A stretch of 64,000 bases of DNA. Origin: DASXMT01 sp963781305. Its GTDB lineage: Bacteria; Actinomycetota; Acidimicrobiia; Acidimicrobiales; RAAP-2. The notes under the pieces are model-generated. The model searched no databases. It saw only the letters and a program-made list of their open reading frames with translations, and had not been told where the DNA came from. Position 1 is the first letter of the stretch; each line of letters starts with the position of its first letter. Made by a program: the position numbers and the translations under genes. The DNA is taken from the NCBI GenBank assembly GCA_963781305.1, contig CAWAFL010000001.1:744001-808000 (forward strand), in the 5' to 3' direction. Shown one piece after another: positions 57,629 through 64,000 of this stretch.

Positions 57629-58582
57629 TCAGTGTCTGTCGTGGTTGTCGTGGCTGCGCCGGTGGCGGCGGATGCCGTAGGCGCTCCAGTTGTCGTGATC
57701 CTCGCCGTACGCGGCGATCCCGTCGAAGGACCACTCGGTCAGGGAATTCACGGTATAGAGGTTGGGGTTGAGGAAGAGGCCCAGCCCGTTCAGGCACCGG
57801 CCCTCGGCGTGGAGGGGGCGACCCCAATCGTCGATCAGGTCGAGCACCACGGCTCGGGGGTAGCCGGTCCGGTCATCCCGCTCGGTGACCTGGCGGGACC
57901 CCGACGCCACTTTGGCCCACTCCCCGTCCCGCAGCAGGTAGCCGTGAATGGCCATGCTCCCGGCCCCGAAGTCCATGGTGATGGCGTGGAAGGCATCCCG
58001 CTCCGATGCCGTGGCATAGCTGTACCCACCCGACTGGGCCGGCGACCCGTGGATGCCCCGCCCGAACTGGGAGCGAGGTCCCCATGATCGATCCCGGAAC
58101 CCGAACGCGTCGACGGGGATCTCCTCACCTTCGAGGGCGATGGTTCCCACATAGCGGCCGGGTTGGTCCAGGTGCGATTCCCCCAGGTAGTTCGGGCGGG
58201 CGATGGCCGTGAACGTCAAGCGGACGCTGATCTCGGACCCCTCCTCCACATCGGGGTCGTCGTAGGCGATCTCGTAGCGGCGCAAGGGCTCCAGGCAGCG
58301 GTAGGCGATGCCGTTGGGCAACCTGATGTCCGAGAGAGGCTGGTCGGGCAGGGGTAGATGCCAGAACTGCCGGGCATGGAGGATGTCGTCGGGGCTGTGG
58401 CCCGTCTCGTCCCAGAAGAAGGCGCCGGCAGACAGGACGTTCTGGTTGGGCTGGAAGAACGGGTACAGCTGGCCCGATAGCCGCCGCTCGGGAACGGTGA
58501 AGGTGAACCAACACGTCTCCGTCCAGTAGGGATCGTCGCTGGTCGGTGGATGGAACTCGTCGTCTTGATGGTGCTCGTCCAC
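57629..58582 (-). CDS. Conserved hypothetical protein (possibly DUF7064/7065-type)
   Basis: A 317-aa soluble protein rich in aromatic residues and beta-strand patterns, such as YWTETCWFTFTVPERRLSGQLYPFF (about 17-41), LSAGAFFWDETGHSPDD, FGFRDRSWGPRS (about 167) and AFHAITMDFGAGSMAIHGYLLRDGEW. The repeated sheet-like pattern recalls lipocalin-like AttH/CrtC proteins; I have only a weak recollection of DUF7064/7065 for it. No catalytic motif is clear. Starts at a GTG, as no ATG fits. It is paired with the phosphotransferase 14 bases downstream, which suggests a shared substrate. Confidence 0.65.
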   Translation of the reverse strand: MDEHHQDDEFHPPTSDDPYWTETCWFTFTVPERRLSGQLYPFFQPNQNVLSAGAFFWDETGHSPDDILHARQFWHLPLPDQPLSDIRLPNGIAYRCLEPLRRYEIAYDDPDVEEGSEISVRLTFTAIARPNYLGESHLDQPGRYVGTIALEGEEIPVDAFGFRDRSWGPRSQFGRGIHGSPAQSGGYSYATASERDAFHAITMDFGAGSMAIHGYLLRDGEWAKVASGSRQVTERDDRTGYPRAVVLDLIDDWGRPLHAEGRCLNGLGLFLNPNLYTVNSLTEWSFDGIAAYGEDHDNWSAYGIRRHRRSHDNHDRH

Positions 58583-58634
58583 CCGCGGCCCCCCTGCGGC
58601 GATGGCATGTCCGTACTGGTTGGCCCTGAAGGTA

Positions 58635-59960
58635 CTACGCGGCGGGGGGTGCGGGAGCAGCCACCTCCGACCCCCGGGGAACCGGCGCGAAGTACGCCGT
58701 TGCCACATAGGCCACGGTGACGGCCACGATCACCAGGGGGATGGAAGCCCCGCCGGCCGATTCGGTCAACAGGCTGGCCAGCAACACCGAGGTCAGCGGA
58801 AGTTTGAGCATGACCACGCACATGGCCCCGATGCCCATGGCCACGCCGGGCACCATGGGGAGCCCGGGAAGGTGGGAGAGGGCGAGCCCACCCACCGCCC
58901 CCAGGAACAGGGCAGGGAAGATGGGACCGCCACGAAAGCTGCTCAGCGAGACGCTGTAGGCGATGCCCTTGCACACCACCAGCAGCACCAGGGCCCCCAG
59001 CGACCACCCGGCGGCGTGTTGGACCACGGGCCCGAGGGCCGTCTGGCCGGAGAAGAGGACCGCAGTGCTGCCCTTCCCGGAGCCGGCTTCGAACAGGATG
59101 GCCATCCCGGCCACGGCCAATCCGGCCACTGGCGTCAGGAGGAGCGGCCGCTGGTCGACGTGCGATCGGGCGAACAGCGCAAACCAGCGGATGGCGCCCC
59201 CGAAGGCCACAGCGGCAAGGGCGATGACGAAGGCCCAGCCGAATTCGGCGATGTCGGGCGTGGAGAAATGAGGAAGGTGCGGGATGGCCAACGTGAAGGT
59301 GCCGAAGCCGGTCCAGCTATCGAGGCCTACGAAGACGAGGTAGCCGATGCCGGCCGACAACAGCCCGGGCACCAGGACCAGGCCCAAGAGCGGGCCGCCC
59401 AGTCCCGACGCCTCCATCAACAGGAATGCACCGAGCAGCGGCGAGCCGAACAGGGTGCTGATGGCGGCGAAGCTCCCAGCCGCGGCCAAGACGGTGGAGA
59501 CCATGGGTGGTGCGTCTCGTTTGGCCAGCCGGACGGCGCAGACTCCGAGCCCTCCGCCGAGGGCGATGAGCGGCGCCTCGGGGCCGAGGACCGCACCGAG
59601 CATCAAGGTGGCGAGGGCGGCGAGGACGATTCCCGGCAGCTCGAGCGGCGTTGGTCCCCCCGCGCCCACTTGGAACCCGGCGGCGGGAGAATGACCACCG
59701 GTGCCGGGCAGGTACTTGATGGCCAGGGCCACCAAGACCCCGCTGACCGCCAGCAATGGTGCCGGCCACCAGAGCGGCACGGCATGGAAGCCCAAGGCAT
59801 GGGGAAGGTCGATGTACAGCTTGTGCTGGGCGTAGGTGACCAACTCCAAGAAGAAGTAGGCCAGCGCCGAAATGGGTACGCCGATGGCCGCCGCCAGGAC
59901 CAGGACCTTCACATAGGAGCGACTCTTGAGCAGATCGAGAGGATTCGGCAGGTCGGCCAT
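58635..59960 (-). CDS. CLC family chloride channel or Cl-/H+ antiporter
   Basis: A 441-aa polytopic protein with 10-12 helices in CLC order. The selectivity elements are GPEAPL (about 133, with the gating Glu corresponding to that of GREGP), SGFAA-like AAAGSFAAISTLFG (about 155-170) and FRGGPIFPALFLG (about 333, the GxFxP element). GTGGHSP takes the place of the GSGIP motif. Whether it is a channel or antiporter depends on further residues that cannot be judged here. It is divergent from a potassium channel gene, with 116 bases between the starts. Confidence 0.92.
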   Translation of the reverse strand: MADLPNPLDLLKSRSYVKVLVLAAAIGVPISALAYFFLELVTYAQHKLYIDLPHALGFHAVPLWWPAPLLAVSGVLVALAIKYLPGTGGHSPAAGFQVGAGGPTPLELPGIVLAALATLMLGAVLGPEAPLIALGGGLGVCAVRLAKRDAPPMVSTVLAAAGSFAAISTLFGSPLLGAFLLMEASGLGGPLLGLVLVPGLLSAGIGYLVFVGLDSWTGFGTFTLAIPHLPHFSTPDIAEFGWAFVIALAAVAFGGAIRWFALFARSHVDQRPLLLTPVAGLAVAGMAILFEAGSGKGSTAVLFSGQTALGPVVQHAAGWSLGALVLLVVCKGIAYSVSLSSFRGGPIFPALFLGAVGGLALSHLPGLPMVPGVAMGIGAMCVVMLKLPLTSVLLASLLTESAGGASIPLVIVAVTVAYVATAYFAPVPRGSEVAAPAPPAA

Positions 59961-60076
59961 GGGACGCTCATTGGATCACGTCGCACACAGAGCGTCCATC
60001 CATCGGGACCGGGATCCATGGGCGGCATCGATCGAGCACTATCGTCATCGTCTGACCTCGATGAGAGATGGGGACC

Positions 60077-60904
60077 ATGACCGACCGCCCCGATGACGAC
60101 GGCGACATCGACGAGCCGGGAACCAACAACCGTCGCACCGACCTTGGACCGAGCGGACGGGGGCCCAAGGGGGCGGAGCGGCGGTGGCGATCCGGAGCCC
60201 TTCGCCAGGCGGTACGGACGTCGGACAGCTATGGGCTTCTGCTCGTCCTGCTGCTGGTCGACTACGTGCTGATCGCACTGGTCGACACCAGGAGATGGAG
60301 CGACCTCATCGTGGGCGCGCCCATCGCCCTCTCCCTGCTCTTGGCCATGCACACCTCGCGCGCCCATATCCACGCCATCCGGCTGGCCCGCCTCGCCGCC
60401 CTGGTGGTCGTGGCCCTGGGCATTGTCAGCGCCATCACCGGCGAGAGCCACCTCACGGCCGCCATCGGATTCCTGTTCTGCGTGCTGTTGATCGTGAGTG
60501 TGTACGTCATCCTTCGACGGGTGCTCGGGCACGAGCGGGTCGGGATCGAGACCATCCTGGGGGCGCTCTGCGTCTACATCATCATCGGGTTGATGTTCAC
60601 GTTCTTGTTCATCTCCATCGCACGGCTATCGACCACACCGTTCCTGGCCCAGCCGCCGCCCCGTCACGAGCCTTCTGACTACCTGTACCTCAGCTTCGTC
60701 ACCCTCACCACCGTCGGGTTCGGAGACCTGACCCCCGCCTCGAAACTGGCGCGTTCGGTCGTGGTCCTGGAGGCCCTGGTCGGTCAGGTCTTCCTCGTCA
60801 CACTGGTGGCGCGACTGGTGGCTCTCTTCGGGAGCGAACAGAAACGCACCGAAGCCCACGTCGTCCGCGACCGGCCACGTACCCCTGACGAGCGGGACCC
60901 GTGA
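60077..60904 (+). CDS. Two-transmembrane-pore potassium channel protein
   Basis: A 275-aa ion-channel protein. A charged N-terminal region (about 1-48) is followed by several hydrophobic segments (about 50-67, 77-91, 103-120, 127-144 and 161-182) and a pore loop. The K+ selectivity filter reads FVTLTTVGFGDLTPAS (about residue 210), the TVGFGD signature, with an inner helix VVLEALVGQVFLVTLVARLVALF (about 228-250). ATG at 60077 or nine bases upstream; GGGG precedes the former. Adjacent and divergent to the CLC gene, which suggests joint control of ion balance. Confidence 0.93.
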   Translation: MTDRPDDDGDIDEPGTNNRRTDLGPSGRGPKGAERRWRSGALRQAVRTSDSYGLLLVLLLVDYVLIALVDTRRWSDLIVGAPIALSLLLAMHTSRAHIHAIRLARLAALVVVALGIVSAITGESHLTAAIGFLFCVLLIVSVYVILRRVLGHERVGIETILGALCVYIIIGLMFTFLFISIARLSTTPFLAQPPPRHEPSDYLYLSFVTLTTVGFGDLTPASKLARSVVVLEALVGQVFLVTLVARLVALFGSEQKRTEAHVVRDRPRTPDERDP

Positions 60905-60970
60905 CCGGCTGGCGCCGTTGCCGCTTCGGCCAGGCTGGCGAGCGACACAGGCGGCGGGCGGCTCCGTCGA

Positions 60971-61633
60971 TCAGGTAGACGACCCACCTTCGAGCACGGT
61001 GACGTTGGAGACCTTCCAACCCGCCGGTTGTCGAGTCAGGTTCACCACCACCCGCAAGACATCTGCTTGTGGTGTCTTGCTCGTGTTGTTGGCATAGACC
61101 TGGTCGATAACGGAGTACACCGACGCCTGTCCGCCGCCGTAGGACTCGACATAGATGTCTCGGATCTGACCGCGGGATGTGGCCAGCGCCGTCTCGAGCT
61201 TCTGACGAATGTCCGAGCCGAAGAACTTGTTGGCCTGGCTCGAGAAGTTCCCGGTGGCCATGTTGGTGATCTTGGTGAAATCAGTATCAATGGACTTTGC
61301 GTCGAAGTTGGTGAGGGCGATGAGGAACGTGGACGCCGTTGCTTCGGCCTGGTTCGCCCCCGACTGTTGCGAATTGCTTTTCCACCACGCCAGCCCGAAA
61401 CCTACGCTCCCGGCCACGCCGGCCACGGCGATCAGAAACACCACGATGAAGACCCAGGGCCGACGGTTGGAGCGAGTTCCACCAGAACGGCGGCCTTGAT
61501 CCGAACCGCCGCGAAGGCCGTCACCGGACCCCGCCGGGTCGGTGGCATCCACCGGCTCCGCTGCGTCCACGGGCGGGCCGGCTTCCCTTGATGCTCTGGA
61601 GCGCTCCCGTACCGTTGTCGTCCCCGTGCTCAC
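60971..61633 (-). CDS. Mce-associated membrane protein
   Basis: A 220-aa protein: about 65 cytoplasmic residues rich in Arg and Gly, one transmembrane helix (about 67-88) and an extracytoplasmic domain of NTF2-like shape (about 95-218) with FDAKSIDTDFTKITNMATGNFSSQANKFF. This matches the Mam/Mas proteins found behind mce genes, which stabilise Mce lipid importers. AGGAGGGG precedes the GTG at 61633. It lies 136 bases after the MceF-type gene on the same strand, and ends the operon next to the K+ channel gene, in convergent orientation. Confidence 0.88.
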   Translation of the reverse strand: MSTGTTTVRERSRASREAGPPVDAAEPVDATDPAGSGDGLRGGSDQGRRSGGTRSNRRPWVFIVVFLIAVAGVAGSVGFGLAWWKSNSQQSGANQAEATASTFLIALTNFDAKSIDTDFTKITNMATGNFSSQANKFFGSDIRQKLETALATSRGQIRDIYVESYGGGQASVYSVIDQVYANNTSKTPQADVLRVVVNLTRQPAGWKVSNVTVLEGGSST

Positions 61634-61769
61634 GATGCCCCTCCTGGTTGTTACCGGTCTTGTCGGTTCCTCATTGGTGTTCCTCGTCCTTACAATGACA
61701 ACGGTTGCCAGCACGGCAACTTGCGGGCCAACCCGACCCCGGCGCACGGTTCGGACCGGTGCGGTCGGG

Positions 61770-62882
61770 TCATGGCTTTCCCGCCTGGGTTGCCGCCCGG
61801 ACGCCAGTGCCCAGCTGGTTTGTGCATGCCTGGCCGGGCAACGTCGCCGGAAGTCCCGTCGGGGCCGGATACGTGTCGGCCGAGGGCGACTGGGGAGGCA
61901 GGAGGAGCCGGGTGCGCAGGAACAGCTGATTGGGATTGCTTTGGTCACTCGATGTCAGTGCCTTGGCTGTTCCCGGTTGGAGTACGTCGGCGACAGCGCC
62001 GAAGAAGTACTGATTGTCGGCCAGGGCATTCGACAGTGGCGTCAGGTTCGCCGGCTGGGCCAGGTTGGAGGACACCTGCGCCAGGTCGGTGACGAGGCAG
62101 CCCACGTTGGCAGCCTGCGAGGACAGCAAGTTGTCCAACAGGTTGGAGGCGCCTGCTCCCTGCTGCAGCAACTGGTCGATGGCGAAACGCTGGGTGGCCA
62201 GAACCTGTGCCAAGGTCTGGGTGTTGTGCAATGCGTCCTGGAGTTGGGGCCCCACCGCGGTGACGGCGTTCATCACCGGAGGTGCGTTGGCCAGCAGGGC
62301 ACGGAACTGTTGCTGGAAGGCCAAGAACTCCTGGGAGAACACGGTGCTGGCCGAGACGATGGTGCGAAGGTCTCCCGAACGCCCTTTCAGGGCGGTGGCC
62401 AGGTCGGCCAGCAAGGCGTTGAGCTGCCCGGCGGGAATGGCCTTCAACAGCGTGGTCGCCGTGCCCACCACCTGGCCCACGTCGGCGGGTATCCCGCCCG
62501 GGGTCACCGGTATCACTGCGCCCGACTTCAGCGGTGTGGCCGTGCCGCCGTGCTGCGGGGTCAGCTCGACGACCTGCTCCCCCAGATCGTTGGCCGCGTC
62601 GATGCTGGCCTGTACGTCACCGGGCACGGTGACCCCGTGGTGGATGGCCATGTTCACCCGGGCGCCGCCGCGGGTGAGCGTGACCCCGGTCACCGAACCC
62701 ACGTCCACCCCGTTCAACTGCACGCTGAAGTTGTTGTAGAGGCCCGAGGCGTTTGGGAACACCGCCGACACCTGGGTCGGCGGCTGCAGCGGGTTGCCGA
62801 TGAGGTCCCCGTACCCGTACACGATCAGGGCGATGCTCACGGCGAGGAAGACGACGAGGTTGATGATCAGCCGCCGGCTCAT
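61770..62882 (-). CDS. MCE family protein (MceF-type)
   Basis: A 370-aa secreted-side subunit of a mammalian-cell-entry lipid importer. One N-terminal helix (about 5-25, SRRLIINLVVFLAVSIALIVYG) is followed by the MlaD/MCE domain (about 38-120), with SAVFPNASGLYNNFSVQLNGVDVGSVTGV, and then a long helical region (about 130-320) with a Cys-containing end. The ATG overlaps the stop of the upstream MceE-type gene by four bases (ATGA). MceA-F hexamers shuttle sterols or fatty acids to the YrbE permease. Confidence 0.93.
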   Translation of the reverse strand: MSRRLIINLVVFLAVSIALIVYGYGDLIGNPLQPPTQVSAVFPNASGLYNNFSVQLNGVDVGSVTGVTLTRGGARVNMAIHHGVTVPGDVQASIDAANDLGEQVVELTPQHGGTATPLKSGAVIPVTPGGIPADVGQVVGTATTLLKAIPAGQLNALLADLATALKGRSGDLRTIVSASTVFSQEFLAFQQQFRALLANAPPVMNAVTAVGPQLQDALHNTQTLAQVLATQRFAIDQLLQQGAGASNLLDNLLSSQAANVGCLVTDLAQVSSNLAQPANLTPLSNALADNQYFFGAVADVLQPGTAKALTSSDQSNPNQLFLRTRLLLPPQSPSADTYPAPTGLPATLPGQACTNQLGTGVRAATQAGKP

Positions 62883-63892
62883 CCTGCGCTCCCACAGGTT
62901 GCCGCCGCGGAGCTGGGATCGCCGCCGCCGCCGGGAATGCCGCACACGATCAGGTTGTCGAGGACCTGCACGAAATTGTTGACGACGTCCTTAGGCAACG
63001 TCGTGTTGTGTATCGGCAGCTCGCGGAGCAGGCCGAGCAGGTCCTGTTGGTGAGAGCCGAGCTGGTTGGCCACGGCACTCAGAGCGGTCAGCTGATCGTT
63101 GATCTGGGGGAAATAGGTCTCGAGCAGGCTGCGACCCTGGGTTGAGACGCCATCGAGCGCCTGCAGCAGATCGGTGAAGCGACCCGACTGCTGGGCCAGG
63201 ATGGACACCGTCTGCGAGAGGTTGGACACCGCCTGGGCATCGGCGCTCGACGACGGAGCGAGTGTGGAGCCCAGTTGATCGAGACTGGTGATCAGCGTCT
63301 GGATGTCAGAGGTGTGGGCGGCATATCCGGCGGTGACCGACGACAACGAGTTCAACAACTGCCGCAGCGACGCGGCCTGGCCGTCGAAGCCCTGGCCGCC
63401 GGCGGCGATGATCTGAGCCAGGTCGTTGGTCGAGACCGAGCCGAACACCTGGGCTCCGGCGGCGATGAATTGCTCCACGTTGGGAACGACGGAGGTATGG
63501 GTGATGGTGCCGCCGTTGGCCAAGAGCGCCGGGTCCGCACTGTGGCCCGACGGGACCTGCAGTTGGACGAAGTGCTCGCCCAAGATGGTCGTCTGGTCGA
63601 GCGCCGCGGTGGCATCGGCGGGGACCTGGGCGCTCTTGTCGATGGACATGGTGACCCTGGCGCTGCTGCCATCGAGCGTGATGGCCGTCACTTGGCCGAT
63701 GGGTACGTCAGCCATCTGCACCTGTGCCCCCGGCACCAGGTCCTCGGCATCGGAGAAGACGGCACTGGCCGTGATCTTCGTCGAGCTGCCGTTGCCCGTG
63801 AGGCATCCTGCGCACCCGACGACCACGGCCACCGCGACACAGAAAGCCATGCCCCGCCGGAACAGCCTGGTGGACAGCGTCGCTTTGATCAC
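62879..63892 (-). CDS. MCE family lipoprotein (MceE/LprN-type)
   Basis: A 337-aa MCE protein with a lipoprotein signal: after a basic N terminus and hydrophobic stretch, VVVGCAGC offers a lipobox at about residue 27. The MCE domain follows (about 38-115), with TASAVFSDAEDLVPGAQVQMADVPIGQVTAI, then helical repeats (to about 300) and a Cys-rich Gly/Ala tail. It begins with GTG at 63892, which overlaps the stop of the preceding gene (GTGA). Its position before MceF-type matches the usual mceE-mceF order. Confidence 0.9.
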   Translation of the reverse strand: MIKATLSTRLFRRGMAFCVAVAVVVGCAGCLTGNGSSTKITASAVFSDAEDLVPGAQVQMADVPIGQVTAITLDGSSARVTMSIDKSAQVPADATAALDQTTILGEHFVQLQVPSGHSADPALLANGGTITHTSVVPNVEQFIAAGAQVFGSVSTNDLAQIIAAGGQGFDGQAASLRQLLNSLSSVTAGYAAHTSDIQTLITSLDQLGSTLAPSSSADAQAVSNLSQTVSILAQQSGRFTDLLQALDGVSTQGRSLLETYFPQINDQLTALSAVANQLGSHQQDLLGLLRELPIHNTTLPKDVVNNFVQVLDNLIVCGIPGGGGDPSSAAATCGSAG

Positions 63893-64000
63893 AGCCAACC
63901 AACCAGGTCGTGGCCGACGTGGTCGAGAGCGGCGAGCACACCGCCTGATCCCTTGCGGCGGTGGGTGGCGTGGCCGTGTCCCGGCATGGGAGGCAACGAG
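63889..64000 (-). CDS. C-terminal end of upstream mce gene (probably MceD-type), partial
   Basis: An open frame enters from the right edge and ends at TGA (63891-63889), overlapping the next gene's GTG start by four bases. The visible 36 residues end in HVGHDLVGWL and contain a His/Gly-rich stretch. The coupling and position predict an MceD-type protein, but the fragment itself carries no family motif. Confidence 0.5.
   Translation of the reverse strand, partial: SLPPMPGHGHATHRRKGSGGVLAALDHVGHDLVGWL

Noticed and set aside
1..64000. tRNA, rRNA, transposase, integrase or phage genes
   Set aside because: No cloverleaf-like segment, rRNA core or recombinase motif was found on reading both strands.

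Overview
The window reads as a chromosomal segment of a high-GC, free-living, aerobic actinobacterium. Support comes from the GC-rich coding with GTG/TTG starts, a PASTA-domain Ser/Thr kinase, mce genes with an Mce-associated protein, Rpf-like and LysM muralytic enzymes, L,D-transpeptidase, an ECF sigma/anti-sigma pair, and abundant F420- and mycothiol-type enzyme families. The mix of acyl-CoA, P450, LLM and SDR enzymes would suit an Acidimicrobiia-like or mycobacteria-related lineage, but no marker fixes the genus. About 62 protein genes are supported. I see no rRNA, tRNA, CRISPR array, transposase or phage gene, and no gene-free gap above 300 bases.

Layout. 29-5617: aldo/keto reductase, SDR plus DoxX-like pair, mycothiol-type DinB protein, HSL-type esterase, threonine dehydratase. 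5649-12651: cell-wall L,D-transpeptidase, GNAT, secreted S53 peptidase, acyl-CoA ligase, then a perfect 28-bp tandem array facing 3-methyladenine glycosylase and purine nucleoside phosphorylase. 12756-25447: membrane-anchored protein, ABC-2 exporter, nicotinate phosphoribosyltransferase, F420-type nitroreductase, HAD phosphatase, Rpf-like muralytic protein, NicT nickel/cobalt transporter with a Fur-family-like operator, DUF1275 and MMPL transporters with a divergent TetR, and a BrkB-type membrane protein.

25497-36499 is a catabolic block: P450, SDRs, LLM oxidoreductase, CoA-transferase, amidase, acyl-CoA dehydrogenase, SnoaL-like protein and haloalkane dehalogenase. 36628-41939 is an envelope-signalling block: PASTA kinase, ECF sigma factor with translationally coupled anti-sigma factor, a lysozyme-like protein and a coupled thioesterase. 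41981-45044 holds a SnoaL-like protein, acetolactate decarboxylase overlapping an F420-type protein, a small repetitive acidic protein and a DUF169 protein.

45068-48403 is the most unusual group: an NfuA-type Fe-S carrier divergent from an ATP-grasp ligase and a radical SAM enzyme with a Cys-Cys-x-Glu-Pro tail, which looks like an uncharacterised biosynthetic pair. 49307-55814: DUF1214 protein, LysM/lytic transglycosylase, an overlapping SDR - divergent QueA - SufR-like operon, a flippase-like membrane protein ending inside a 15-bp tandem array with seven in-frame TAG codons, and a cyclic-nucleotide-binding protein. 55891-60904: membrane protein, APH-like kinase with an overlapping-neighbour hydrolase/lipocalin-like unknown, and divergent CLC chloride and K+ channels. 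60971-64000 is the distal end of an mce operon (partial upstream gene, MceE-type lipoprotein, MceF-type, Mce-associated protein) running off the right edge.
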